A DNA stretch of 64,000 nt from Pseudomonas putida. GTDB taxonomy: Bacteria > Pseudomonadota > Gammaproteobacteria > Pseudomonadales > Pseudomonadaceae. Each line of letters opens with the position of its first letter. Positions within the stretch are counted from its first letter, which is position 1. The notes beneath the pieces were generated by a model. It did not search any database. It was given only the letters and a program-made list of their open reading frames with translations, and was not told the origin of the DNA. Shown here piece after piece: positions 37,354-45,961 of the stretch. Where the stretch lies: contig NZ_CP039371.1 in assembly GCF_005080685.1 (NCBI RefSeq), positions 6,431,887-6,495,886 of the forward strand. Direction: 5' to 3'. The translations under genes and the position numbers were made by a program.

Positions 37354-38109
37354 GTCCAGGCCTGTGGCCTGCACCGCCGGCTGCACCGCGGGCGACGCCA
37401 GGTAGTCTAGCAACTGCCGGGCCTCGGCCGGGTGCTCGGCCGCCTTGGGAATACCCGCAGCGAAGCGCGTCACCGATTGCAGGCTCTCCGGTATCTTGCC
37501 CACGTAGGTCACGCCAGGCACCGGGAGCAATTCTGCGACTTGTTGGAAGCCCACTTCATAGGTGCCCTTGGCGACTTGCGAGGCCACGGGGATGCGCTCC
37601 ACCATCGTGCTCTTGCCGACAAGCTGGTCGGCGATGCCCAGCTTCTTGTACAGCTGCTTCTCGATGTACACGCCGCTGGCGCTGTCCGAGTAGGCCACCG
37701 ACTTGGCCGCCAGCAAGGTCTGCTTCAGTTCGGCGGCGGTGCCGATCGCGGGCTTGGGCTGCCCTGCCCTGACCACCATGCCGATGCGCGAATCGGCCAG
37801 CTCCACACGTGAGGCCGGGTCGACCTTGCCTTGGCGAATCAACTCGTCCAAGGCATAGCCGACCATGATCACCACGTCGGCATGCTCGCCACGCGCCAGC
37901 CGGTTCGGGATCGCCTCGGGCGCCTTGCCCATGGAGGGTCCCAGCACGGTGACCAGCGTGTCGCCGCTGCGCTTGGCGTACTGGGGGCCGAGTTGCTGGT
38001 AGGCGGCGGTAAAGCCGCCCGAGGTCATCACGGTCAGTTCCGCAGCCTGGGCGAGACCGCAACTGGCGACCAGGGCAGCGGCCAGCAGCGCTTTCATCGG
38101 GCGGCTCAT
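37339..38109 (-). CDS. Periplasmic substrate-binding protein (ModA-like, SBP_bac_11)
   Basis: A 256-aa exported protein: signal peptide around [18 protein letters not shown], then [41 protein letters not shown] and [16 protein letters not shown], typical of the molybdate-binding-like family PF13531. ATG at 38109 overlaps the symporter stop as ATGA. No ABC permease or ATPase lies nearby, so it is an orphan binding protein coupled to an MFS transporter; its ligand may be an organic acid rather than an oxyanion. Confidence 0.82.
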   Translation of the reverse strand: MSRPMKALLAAALVASCGLAQAAELTVMTSGGFTAAYQQLGPQYAKRSGDTLVTVLGPSMGKAPEAIPNRLARGEHADVVIMVGYALDELIRQGKVDPASRVELADSRIGMVVRAGQPKPAIGTAAELKQTLLAAKSVAYSDSASGVYIEKQLYKKLGIADQLVGKSTMVERIPVASQVAKGTYEVGFQQVAELLPVPGVTYVGKIPESLQSVTRFAAGIPKAAEHPAEARQLLDYLASPAVQPAVQATGLDSVAR

Positions 38110-39404
38110 GCTGCCACCGGTGCGCGGTTGCCCAGCCGGCGATAGAGCATCCAGGTGGCGACGAATGCACAGAGCGCGGCGAACATCAGCCAATAGGCCG
38201 GCGCAGCCTTGTCGCCGGTGGCGTGGATCATCCAGGTGGAAATGGCCGGGGTGAAGCCACCGAAAATCGCGGTCGCCAGGCTGTAGGCCAACGAGAAGCC
38301 CGCTACCCGCACTTCAACCGGCATGATTTCGGTCAGCGCCGGGATCATCGCGCCGTTGTACAGGCCATACAGGAACGAGAACCACAGCAGGACTTCGAGC
38401 ATGTGGCCGAAGGTCGGCGCCTGGGCCAGGAACGACAGCGCCGGATACGCGCTGAGCACGGTCAGCAGCGACATGGCGCTGAGCAGCGGCTTACGCCCGA
38501 AACGATCGCTCAAGGCGCCGCCGATGGGCAACCAGAAGAAGTTGGACACCCCTACCAGCAGGGTCACGATCAGCGCTTCGCTGGTGCTCAACTGCAGCAC
38601 GGTCTTACCGAAGGTCGGGGCATACACGGTGATCATGTAGAAGGCGGTAGTGGTCATGGCCACCATCAGCATGCCCAGCACGACCACGCGGGCATTGGCG
38701 AACAGCGTGGCGAGCACGGCCTTCATGCTCGGCCGATGCTTGCGGGCGGTGAACTCTTCGGTCTCCTGCAGGTTGCGGCGCAAGATGAAGATCATCGGGA
38801 TGATCAGGCAGCCCACGCCAAATGGCACGCGCCAGCCCCACTCGGCGATCTCGCCGGCCGACAGCCACTGATTGAGGCCGAAGCCCAGGGCGGCGGCGAC
38901 GACGATCGCGACCTGCTGGCTGGCCGACTGCCAGCTGGCGTAGAAGCCCTTGTGCCCGGGCGTGGCCATTTCTGCCAGGTACACCGACACGCCACCGAGC
39001 TCGGCACCCGCCGAGAACCCTTGGAGCAGGCGCCCGAGCAGCACCAACGCCGGCGCCCATAGCCCGATACTGGTGTAGCCAGGCACCAGCACGATCAGCA
39101 GGGTGCCGCTGGCCATGATGCCGAGGGTGACGATGAGCCCTTTGCGGCGGCCGACATCATCGATATAGGCGCCCAGGATGACCGCGCCGAGCGGGCGCAT
39201 GAGGAACCCTGCGCCGAAGGCGGCGAAGGTCATCATCAGCGAGGCGAATTCGTTGGAGGCCGGGAAGAACGCGGCCGCGATGTGGGTGGCGTAGAAGCCG
39301 AACAGGAAGAAGTCGAACTGTTCGAGGAAGTTTCCGGACGTGACCCGGAAGACCATACCGGCTTTTGACGTGCCCTTGGGCGCCGGATGTGACGGCAGAC
39401 TCAT
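38106..39404 (-). CDS. MFS citrate/tricarballylate:H+ symporter (MHS family)
   Basis: A 432-aa major facilitator with 12 hydrophobic segments. The start of TM1 ([20 protein letters not shown]) and the loop [20 protein letters not shown], plus DDVGRRKG between TM2 and TM3, are characteristic of the citrate/tricarballylate proton symporters CitA/TcuC. It imports a tri- or dicarboxylate with protons. It is the first gene of a two-gene operon with the ModA-like protein and marks the border of the accessory region to its right. Confidence 0.85.
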   Translation of the reverse strand: MSLPSHPAPKGTSKAGMVFRVTSGNFLEQFDFFLFGFYATHIAAAFFPASNEFASLMMTFAAFGAGFLMRPLGAVILGAYIDDVGRRKGLIVTLGIMASGTLLIVLVPGYTSIGLWAPALVLLGRLLQGFSAGAELGGVSVYLAEMATPGHKGFYASWQSASQQVAIVVAAALGFGLNQWLSAGEIAEWGWRVPFGVGCLIIPMIFILRRNLQETEEFTARKHRPSMKAVLATLFANARVVVLGMLMVAMTTTAFYMITVYAPTFGKTVLQLSTSEALIVTLLVGVSNFFWLPIGGALSDRFGRKPLLSAMSLLTVLSAYPALSFLAQAPTFGHMLEVLLWFSFLYGLYNGAMIPALTEIMPVEVRVAGFSLAYSLATAIFGGFTPAISTWMIHATGDKAAPAYWLMFAALCAFVATWMLYRRLGNRAPVAA

Positions 39405-40044
39405 GGTGGATCTCCAGCTTTTTTTAAAATTTGTAAGTGCTTGTTGCTGGAATGATCGGCGAAAGTGGGGTTGAGGATAATCGCTGAATTTTCATCGATT
39501 GATGCGTGGATGCGATCAATTAGAAGGAATGGTCGTTGGAAAATCAATCAAACAACCTACTTTGTCCCAGCTAACGCGTCGCATGCATTCTGACGCTCAT
39601 CATGTGAGCGCACACTTCGGCTGTGTATGCCCAAGTGCCTTGATTAAACGTCTCGGTGAAAGTACTGACACTGAGCGCGCAGTAATTGCTAACTTAGAAA
39701 GATGGCTCCTGCCACCCTCGCTGCTCTGTCGGACGAGCTTCTGAAGAGCGAGGGGAGCGCTCAAGCTTGCCGGTTTCGACGAAGTGTTGGAAGCGTAAAT
39801 TGCCAAAGTGGGCGGCCGCCGACATTACTGCGACAGAATCGAGTTTTCCCTTGTGTACGCGACGTCTTGGTTTCGGCTGGCCGGAGCCCGAGCCGGTCGA
39901 GTTGCTATATCCAAGCGTCTGAATCCCTTCCATGGAGTCATGACCCTGTTTCAACACGAGCGGCGCTCCGTATATCAGTCAATTTGGTGATGCAGACTGC
40001 ACATTGCCACCGGCACGCCCCGTTGAGCGGTGATTCCAATCGTC
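39405..40044. other. AT-richer intergenic/decayed DNA, no supportable gene
   Basis: This 640-base stretch holds several overlapping short frames on both strands (for example 39499-39744 plus and 39694-39957 minus), none with a recognisable domain and none with good start signals. Codon use and base composition differ from the flanking core genes. The part nearest 39405 should hold the symporter promoter. It looks like remnant accessory DNA. Confidence 0.5.
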
Positions 40045-40686
40045 TCAGGGTCGCAAAAAACTACGTGCTGGCATGTAGTTATTCAGGCACTCAAGGGTGT
40101 GCTGCTCAGCTCGCCCGTTGCCGAATGCCATGCTCAGGACGGTATCAAACTTTTTGGCATTCGTGGTCGTTTCCTTGCCGTAAGCGACCTTCGAAGTGAT
40201 GTGTCCATGGCCGTACATATCGATGGCCTTCACTAGCAACGACTCCAAGCATTCAACCCTTTGATACAGGATAGCCTTGGCAAGCTCGCAATCAGATTTG
40301 TAAATCGCGCTGAGAAAATTCTTATCCCCCGTGGTAAGGGTAAAGTTCTCGCTTTGCGAGTGAAAGTTTTCAGCGTGGAGTGTCAACTGCAGCTCCCCGT
40401 CGTGAACCCCATCAAGAAGCATCAGTTGCTCAAGCAAGTCGATATTTTCTTGGGCCGCCCCCAGCTTTTGGCAGGAATCGACCATCTGACACAGTCGATC
40501 AAAAGCAGTCGGATTGCCCAGGCGCTTATCCAGGCATTTGTCCGGGTTGTTCAGGTAAAGGGAATACGGGGCATCTCCAAGCACATAGCAGTCCGCAAAG
40601 CTGCAATTGAGCACTGTTAACGCTTCATCGACAAGATCGCATTGGGCCAGTGCTACCAGGACATCATTGTCAGCGAGCACGATCAT
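40045..40686 (-). CDS. PIN-like domain protein, partner of the upstream ImmA/IrrE-like protease
   Basis: A 213-aa protein whose N-terminus MIVLADNDVLVALAQCDLVD has the PIN pattern with acidic residues Asp6 and Asp8, a central acidic stretch (LLDGVHDGELQL), and TLTTGDKNFLSAI, the usual third acidic site TxDxxL. These are consistent with a Mg-dependent nuclease. It starts on the base after the stop of the metalloprotease gene (TAGATG), so the two are translated together. Codon use is less GC-biased than neighbours. Toxin-like function is inference. Confidence 0.7.
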   Translation of the reverse strand: MIVLADNDVLVALAQCDLVDEALTVLNCSFADCYVLGDAPYSLYLNNPDKCLDKRLGNPTAFDRLCQMVDSCQKLGAAQENIDLLEQLMLLDGVHDGELQLTLHAENFHSQSENFTLTTGDKNFLSAIYKSDCELAKAILYQRVECLESLLVKAIDMYGHGHITSKVAYGKETTTNAKKFDTVLSMAFGNGRAEQHTLECLNNYMPARSFLRP

Positions 40687-41673
40687 CTATGCGATAAGGT
40701 TCCGAAGCAGGTGCTCGCTGTCAGGATCAAGTCCATCAGCCAAATTGCCGAGCGCACGCTCACGTACCACATCTTGGTCGGTGGTCTGCCCCGATATTTC
40801 TTTCACTGCGCTCACACAGAGTGGAAAAAGCTTGGGAGCGTTGTGGGCAACGTTCAATACAGCATGAGTCGGGTCAATTTGACGCTCCCTTCCGAAACGG
40901 ATGGCAGTATCAGCAAGCGGGCGGGCCTGCATAAGCCGAGGTAGTGTCAATCGTGTATCCGCATTCCCTGTCAACAACTCGATAGCAAATCGGTCGGCTT
41001 CGATTTCTTGGTAGTTCCGCCCTTCCTCGGACTCATGCTTCTTGATCTCATCGTCAACGATTGCACCGTTCTCTGAAAGGTGCCCCAATGCGATATGACC
41101 CAATTCATGAGCAAGGTGGAACAACAGAAATCCCTGCTTGCGAACGTTCGACAGCACAATAGAAGGCCGACCTTTGATCGACATGGCGATGCCATCCATT
41201 TTCTTGCGACCCAGCAACGGAGAGGCAAGGTGGAGAACCGGGATTCCACTCTCCCAGCACAGATCTAAAATCTGCTTTAGCCCGACCCACTGAGCGCCGC
41301 CGCCGAGAATCCGAGCACGAATCTGCGCAGCGCTCGCTGGGAGCGGCGAATACTTGCCATCCATTGCATTGAGGGCGATACGGGAACCACTCTTAGCTAA
41401 TGCAACTGCTACAGCAACATCGTCCTCTGAAGTCTTCGCAGAGAGCTTGAAGCGCTTTTCGTTTGGCAAATCGAACGCCACCCGAGGGGGATTCTCGCTG
41501 AATGCTCTGATCTGGAGGCTCAATGCCTTAGCTAGATAGATCTTAGCTCGCTGGGCAGCCCCGGGAGTCGCCTCAATTTCAGCCGACCACCACTCAGGCA
41601 TAAGACTCGCCAGATTTCTCTTGGACAGGCCGTAGCTGTGGAGGGCGGAATAGATGCTCTGAATGTCAGTCAT
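40687..41673 (-). CDS. ImmA/IrrE-family (COG2856) zinc metallo-endopeptidase
   Basis: A 328-aa protein. The catalytic HELGH motif lies at about residue 188 (FHLAHELGHIALGHLS), with a downstream Glu (EIEADRFAIELL) as third ligand: the IrrE/ImmA pattern. The N-terminal 60 residues are helical (ALHSYGLSKRNLASL) but not a clear XRE domain. Start at 41673 follows GGAGGG. COG2856 proteins often cleave or control partner repressors and antitoxins. Here it is coupled to a PIN-like gene in AT-richer, apparently acquired DNA. Confidence 0.85.
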   Translation of the reverse strand: MTDIQSIYSALHSYGLSKRNLASLMPEWWSAEIEATPGAAQRAKIYLAKALSLQIRAFSENPPRVAFDLPNEKRFKLSAKTSEDDVAVAVALAKSGSRIALNAMDGKYSPLPASAAQIRARILGGGAQWVGLKQILDLCWESGIPVLHLASPLLGRKKMDGIAMSIKGRPSIVLSNVRKQGFLLFHLAHELGHIALGHLSENGAIVDDEIKKHESEEGRNYQEIEADRFAIELLTGNADTRLTLPRLMQARPLADTAIRFGRERQIDPTHAVLNVAHNAPKLFPLCVSAVKEISGQTTDQDVVRERALGNLADGLDPDSEHLLRNLIA

Positions 41674-42079
41674 GCTCAGCCCTCCGTGGGTAAATACGCA
41701 GATGAAATGATGGCGTTTAGACGGCTCAATCGAATTGGGAGGTCACCAACATGATCAAAATGATAGCATTCTCTTCCATATTCCCATAGACGATTGCCTC
41801 AATGGGATCAATGAACACTACGTCCTTTGGATGCATCGCTTACCTTAAATTGATCAGGCCTGCTTTTCTTGGCATAGGACAACGAGATCAATAGGAAGGT
41901 CGCAGATCGGCCGACTCACTCGCTCGTGAGCGTTTCCGAGCCGCCTCTGGACGAATCGGTTCACTCATACTCGTTCGGACCCGGCACCAAAGATTCGAAA
42001 CCATTGAACATTAAACAAAACGCCAGTTCTATTTCAGACTAACCCGATTTCTTGTAGGGCATTTCCGATTCATACTCCT
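41674..42079. other. AT-richer intergenic DNA upstream of the ImmA/IrrE-PIN operon
   Basis: About 400 bases with no supportable gene. The part next to 41673 must contain the operon promoter. A 26-codon minus-strand frame (41968-41888) is the only short ORF of note and was not called. Confidence 0.5.
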
Positions 42080-42325
42080 AGGCCTGCCAAACCATTGCTA
42101 CTGCTGGAATGGGGGCCTAGTCTCGGGGCGTCGCTGCCAAATCGGCGACCGGCTTTGACAGGCCGATCCTTCTCTCCGAGCACGTACACGCTTCATGGCG
42201 GCAGTACGTGGGGCACCTCGTGTGCGCCGAGCCTCCGGAGTCCTCGGTCTGTCAACCCGCGTACCGCTGCCACCCTCTTGTTTGACAGCTCGTTGGTTGC
42301 AGCCCAATCGACTCCGGAGTTGTAT
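42080..42325 (+). promoter_or_regulatory. Structured leader with repeated module upstream of a DUF6124-like gene
   Basis: It starts with an inverted repeat TAGGCC / GGCCTA (42080-42085, 42115-42120), then a GTCGC...GCGAC hairpin (42131-42150). A module CGCTGCCA...TTTGACAG occurs twice (42133-42162 and 42266-42289), and CTGTCAA (42250-42256) is complementary to TTTGACAG. Similar structured DNA precedes many small DUF genes in Pseudomonas as far as I recall; a cis-RNA or repeat-element role is inferred. Confidence 0.45.
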
Positions 42326-42592
42326 ATGCGCAAGAATATCCCCGATCCACCCGCTTCCTCCCTCGAATCCTTCATCGCTCTGCAAGACACACTCACGCAG
42401 GCATCAGAGCACGTCATCTGCGCCCTTTCCGTGGCCAGTCAATCCGTGATGCTCAACCCTGCCAGCCCAAGCTCGAAGATCATGCGAGCCGTGATCCATG
42501 AGATGGCGACTGTGCAGGCCTTGTTGGCGTTTGCTGAAGAGCATGCGCAGATGCGAGCGCATCTGCCAGCCGAGCCGCGAACACTGCATTAA
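42326..42592 (+). CDS. Small DUF6124-like Pseudomonas protein
   Basis: An 88-aa protein: MRKNIPDPP start, then a helical hairpin ALQDTLTQASEHVICALSVA and HEMATVQALLAFAEEHAQ. ATG at 42326 follows CCGGAG. Length, N-terminal Asn/Pro-rich leader and helical pattern resemble the DUF6124/DUF3077 small proteins that are numerous in Pseudomonas and usually found in accessory regions. Function unknown. Confidence 0.6.
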   Translation: MRKNIPDPPASSLESFIALQDTLTQASEHVICALSVASQSVMLNPASPSSKIMRAVIHEMATVQALLAFAEEHAQMRAHLPAEPRTLH

Positions 42593-42606
42593 GTGATGTG
42601 TTGTCA

Positions 42607-42710
42607 GGGCGGGCCCTTTCGCGGGCAAGCCCCTCCCACAGGGTCAGCACAGTCCTCAATAACAGTGGGGCACCTGTAGGAGCGGGCTTGCCCGCGAAAG
42701 GGCCCCGCCC
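42607..42710. repeat. REP pair upstream of the DUF3077 gene
   Basis: Facing copies at 42607-42641 and 42674-42710, with core CGCGGGCAAGCCC / GGGCTTGCCCGCG and flanks GGGCGGGCCCTTT / AAAGGGCCCCGCCC. This is the same family as the REP elements at 334, 9289 and 34984. Confidence 0.8.
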
Positions 42711-42741
42711 AGACAGCCAAATTTTCGAAGGGAGATCGACA

Positions 42742-43011
42742 ATGACCAAAGACGCCGTAACACCGGGCGAAACCCGTTTCTACCAAGGCGAAGGCCAAAC
42801 CCAACCGCTGTTTCGTATCGAACCGGGCATCCACTGCCAGTTCGCCCGCGAACAAGCCTCGGAATTGATGGGCTACGCGCGGGACATGACCCTGGACGGC
42901 CTGATGGAGCGAAACCACACGCTGATCTGGGCCTCGTACTACCTCAATGCCCTGGCCAAGGCACTGCTCGACGATGCCGAGATCGGGATGATGCAAGCCA
43001 GGACCCGTTAA
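42742..43011 (+). CDS. DUF3077-family small protein
   Basis: An 89-aa protein with the family pattern LFRIEPGIHCQFAREQASEL (Phe-Arg-Val/Ile-x-Pro-Gly plus the A-x-E-Q-A-S helix) and a second helix HTLIWASYYLNALAKALLDD. ATG at 42742 follows AAGGGAG. These proteins are Pseudomonas-specific, of unknown function, and typically duplicate or vary between strains. It lies between a REP pair and the glmS terminator, next to the attTn7 region. Confidence 0.75.
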   Translation: MTKDAVTPGETRFYQGEGQTQPLFRIEPGIHCQFAREQASELMGYARDMTLDGLMERNHTLIWASYYLNALAKALLDDAEIGMMQARTR

Positions 43012-43013
43012 CG

Positions 43014-43048
43014 AAAAAGCCCCGCAGGCCAGAACCTGCGGGGCTTTC
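43014..43048. terminator. Bidirectional terminator between the DUF3077 gene and glmS
   Basis: AAAGCCCCGCAGG (43018-43030 region) pairs with CCTGCGGGGCTTT, with A and T runs on either side. It serves the plus-strand DUF3077 gene and the convergent glmS. Confidence 0.9.
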
Positions 43049-43059
43049 AAACGATGATG

Positions 43060-43124
43060 CGACCTACCGGGACGCTAACGCCAGTCCCTCACTCCACCGT
43101 CACCGACTTCGCCAGATTACGCGG
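43060..43124 (-). other. Putative attTn7 region (glmS 3' end plus about 25 bases)
   Basis: Tn7 inserts about 25 bases downstream of the glmS stop after recognising the last 30 or so bases of the gene. The glmS end (stop at 43089-43091) is intact here and no tns genes are present, so the site appears unoccupied. The exact boundaries are inferred from the known biology of Tn7, not from a direct repeat. Confidence 0.5.
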
Positions 43125-44924
43125 CTGATCCACATCCGTGCCCTTGAGCACCGCCACGTAGTACGACAGCAACTGCAACGGAATGGTGTACAGGATCGGC
43201 GCCAGCGCATCGATGATGTGCGGCACCTTGATCACATGGGTGCCCTCGCCATTGGTCATGCCCGCATGTTCATCGGCGAACACCACCAGCTCACCACCTC
43301 GCGCGCGCACTTCCTGCAGGTTCGACTTGAGCTTCTCCAGCAGTTCGTTGTTCGGCGCCACGGTCACCACCGGCATGTCGCTGTCCACCAGCGCCAGCGG
43401 GCCATGCTTGAGCTCGCCGGCCGGGTAGGCTTCGGCGTGGATGTAGGAGATCTCCTTGAGCTTCAGCGCGCCTTCCATCGCCACCGGATACTGGGCGCCG
43501 CGACCGAGGAACAAGGTGTGGTGCTTGTCGGCGAACAGCTCGGCGGTTTTCTCCACGGTGCTGTCCATGGCCAGGGCTTCGCCCAGGCGGGTCGGCAGGC
43601 GACGCAGCTCTTCGACCAACTCGGCTTCCACGCCAGCCTCGAGGGTACCGCGCACCTGGCCCAAGGCCAGGGTTAGCAGCATCAGCGACACCAGCTGGGT
43701 GGTGAAGGCCTTGGTCGAGGCTACGCCGATTTCCGGGCCAGCCAGGGTCAGCAGGGTCAGGTCGGACTCACGTACCAGCGAGCTGATGCCGACGTTGCAG
43801 ATCGCCAGGCTGCCGAGGAAGCCCAGCTCCTTGGCGTTGCGCAAGGCGGCCAGGGTGTCGGCGGTTTCGCCGGACTGGGAAATCGAAACGAACAGGGTGT
43901 CGGGCTGCACCACCACCTTGCGGTAGCGGAACTCGCTGGCGACTTCGACCTGGCACGGAATACCGGCCAGGCTCTCCAGCCAGTAACGGGCGACCATGCC
44001 GGCGTGGTAACTGGTGCCGCAAGCGACGATCTGCACATTGCGCACGTTGGCGAACAGCTCGGCCGCCTGCGGGCCGAATGCCTGCACCAAGACGTGATCC
44101 TTGCCCAGACGGCCTTCCAGGGTGCGCTGCACCACGGCGGGCTGCTCGTGGATCTCCTTGAGCATGAAGTGACGATAGGCACCTTTGTCGGCGGCCTCGG
44201 CGCCTTCGTGGTATTGCACCACTTCACGCTGTACCTGGGCACCAGCCTGGTCCCAGATGGTCACCTGGTCGCGGCGGATCTCGGCGATGTCGCCCTCCTC
44301 CAGGTACATGAAGCGGTCGGTGACCTGGCGCAGGGCCAATTGGTCGGAAGCCAGGAAGTTCTCGCCATGGCCCAGGCCGATCACCAGCGGGCTGCCGCTG
44401 CGGGCTGCGACCAGGCGGTCGGGTTGTTTCACGCTGATCAGCGCCAGGCCGTAGGCACCGTGCAGGCGCTTGATCGCCGCCTTGAGCGCGCTGGCCAGAT
44501 CCGGAATGCTCTTGAGGGTGTGGTGGATCAGGTGGACGATCACCTCGGTATCGGTCTGCGAGGCAAACACGTAGCCCAGGCCCTTGAGCTCTTCACGCAG
44601 TTCTTCGTGGTTCTCGATGATGCCGTTGTGCACCACGGCGACTTCGTTGCCGGAGAAATGCGGGTGGGCATTGCCTTCGGTCGGCGCGCCGTGGGTGGCC
44701 CAGCGGGTGTGGGCGATGCCCAGCTGGCCGACCAGCGGGTTGGCGGTATTGGCCGCTTCCAGCTCGGCGACCTTGCCGATGCGGCGCAGGCGCTGGAGTT
44801 CGCCTTGTTGGGTATAGACGGCCAGGCCGGCGCTGTCATACCCGCGGTACTCCAGGCGCTTGAGGCCTTCGATCAGGATGGCTGTGATGTTGCGCTCGGC
44901 TACTGCACCGACGATTCCACACAT
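43089..44924 (-). CDS. glmS: Glutamine--fructose-6-phosphate aminotransferase (isomerizing)
   Basis: A 611-aa enzyme: N-terminal Ntn glutaminase domain starting [12 protein letters not shown], in which Cys2 becomes the nucleophile, and two SIS domains ([47 protein letters not shown]). It makes glucosamine-6-phosphate for peptidoglycan and LPS. ATG at 44924 rather than 44930 is chosen because Cys must be residue 2 and AGGAG is better spaced. It starts two bases after the DeoR gene stop. Confidence 0.96.
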   Translation of the reverse strand: MCGIVGAVAERNITAILIEGLKRLEYRGYDSAGLAVYTQQGELQRLRRIGKVAELEAANTANPLVGQLGIAHTRWATHGAPTEGNAHPHFSGNEVAVVHNGIIENHEELREELKGLGYVFASQTDTEVIVHLIHHTLKSIPDLASALKAAIKRLHGAYGLALISVKQPDRLVAARSGSPLVIGLGHGENFLASDQLALRQVTDRFMYLEEGDIAEIRRDQVTIWDQAGAQVQREVVQYHEGAEAADKGAYRHFMLKEIHEQPAVVQRTLEGRLGKDHVLVQAFGPQAAELFANVRNVQIVACGTSYHAGMVARYWLESLAGIPCQVEVASEFRYRKVVVQPDTLFVSISQSGETADTLAALRNAKELGFLGSLAICNVGISSLVRESDLTLLTLAGPEIGVASTKAFTTQLVSLMLLTLALGQVRGTLEAGVEAELVEELRRLPTRLGEALAMDSTVEKTAELFADKHHTLFLGRGAQYPVAMEGALKLKEISYIHAEAYPAGELKHGPLALVDSDMPVVTVAPNNELLEKLKSNLQEVRARGGELVVFADEHAGMTNGEGTHVIKVPHIIDALAPILYTIPLQLLSYYVAVLKGTDVDQPRNLAKSVTVE

Positions 44925-44926
44925 GG

Positions 44927-45703
44927 TCATTGCTCCTGGCTGATCGCGGCACAGATCAGGTTGATGCCGCGGGCTTGTATCTGTTCGCGTGCCGCTGCGG
45001 GCAGGCGTTCGTCTGTGATCAGGGTGTTCACGCTGCCCCAGGGCAGCTCGAGGTTGGGTATCTTGCGCCCGACCTTGTCGGACTCGACCATCACGATCAC
45101 TTCACGGGCCACTTCGGCCATCACCCGGCTCAGGCCGAGCAGCTCGTTGAACGTGGTGGTGCCGCGGGTAAGGTCGATGCCATCCGCGCCGATGAAAAGC
45201 TGGTCGAAATCGTAGGAGCGTAGTACCTGCTCGGCGACCTGGCCCTGAAACGATTCGGAATGCGGGTCCCAGGTGCCGCCGGTCATCAGCAGCACCGGCT
45301 CGTGTTCGAGTTCGCTGATGGCGCGGGCGACATTCAACGAGTTGGTCATCACCACCAACCCAGGCTGGCGGCCCAGCTCGGGGATCATCGCGGCGGTGGT
45401 GCTGCCGCTGTCGATGATGATGCGGGCGTGTTCGCGGATGCGGGCAACCGCGGCGCGGGCGATGGCCTTCTTGTAGGCCGACACCGGCTGGGCGGCTTCG
45501 CCGAGCATCTCTTGCGGCACGGGCACCGCGCCACCGTAGCGACGCAACAACAGGCCGTTGGCCTCCAGGGCGGCGAGGTCCTTGCGGATGGTCACTTCCG
45601 AGGTTTCGAAACGGCGGGCCAGGGCGTCCACGCTGACCTCACCCTGCTCGGAGAGCAAGGCCAGGATGTTGTGACGGCGCTGGGGGGTGTTTCGTTTCGA
45701 CAT
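44927..45703 (-). CDS. DeoR-family transcriptional regulator upstream of glmS
   Basis: A 258-aa DeoR/GlpR protein: N-terminal helix-turn-helix ([20 protein letters not shown], then [16 protein letters not shown]) and a DeoRC sugar-phosphate domain with DSGSTTAAM and LFIGADGID. It lies between glmU and glmS, with the stop almost touching glmS, so they are co-transcribed. Regulation of amino-sugar synthesis by a sugar phosphate is likely by context. Confidence 0.87.
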   Translation of the reverse strand: MSKRNTPQRRHNILALLSEQGEVSVDALARRFETSEVTIRKDLAALEANGLLLRRYGGAVPVPQEMLGEAAQPVSAYKKAIARAAVARIREHARIIIDSGSTTAAMIPELGRQPGLVVMTNSLNVARAISELEHEPVLLMTGGTWDPHSESFQGQVAEQVLRSYDFDQLFIGADGIDLTRGTTTFNELLGLSRVMAEVAREVIVMVESDKVGRKIPNLELPWGSVNTLITDERLPAAAREQIQARGINLICAAISQEQ

Positions 45704-45802
45704 GGGCGCTTAAGTTTCGATTCGAAAGATAATGGTTGCAATCAAAACCTAAGATCGCCGATTCGTCAAGCTGTGGATAAGTTTAAAGACGAATTCGTCC
45801 TT

Positions 45803-45887
45803 TGTAGGAGCGGGTTCACCCGCGAACACGGGCAAGGCCCGTGCCATACACCGAGGCGTCTTCTTCGCGGGTAAACCCGCTCCTACA
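45803..45887. repeat. REP pair upstream of the DeoR gene
   Basis: TGTAGGAGCGGGTTCACCCG-type copy at 45803-45826 and an inverted copy at 45864-45887, separated by a GC-rich spacer containing a small GGGC...GCCC palindrome. Same REP family as elsewhere in the window. Confidence 0.8.
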
Positions 45888-45904
45888 GGGGCCGGGTAAA
45901 GCAA

Positions 45905-45945
45905 CAAAAAAGCCGACTTATTCACATAAGTCGGCTTTCGATCGA
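45905..45945 (-). terminator. Terminator of glmU
   Basis: On the minus strand, AGCCGACTTA and TAAGTCGGCT (45928-45937 and 45911-45920) form a 10-bp stem followed by TTTTTT. It lies 16 or so bases after the glmU stop codon. Confidence 0.9.
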
Positions 45946-45961
45946 AACAGCTGTGTATAAC

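Noticed and set aside
39499..40199. Short overlapping ORFs (39499-39744, 39702-40199 plus; 39600-39806, 39694-39957 minus)
   Set aside because: Conflicting frames with random-looking translations and no start signals; treated as non-coding or decayed DNA.
41888..41968. 26-codon minus-strand ORF (MSEPIRPEAARK...) upstream of the ImmA/IrrE gene
   Set aside because: No ribosome site of note, no recognisable domain, in AT-richer decayed DNA; could be a gene fragment but cannot be supported.
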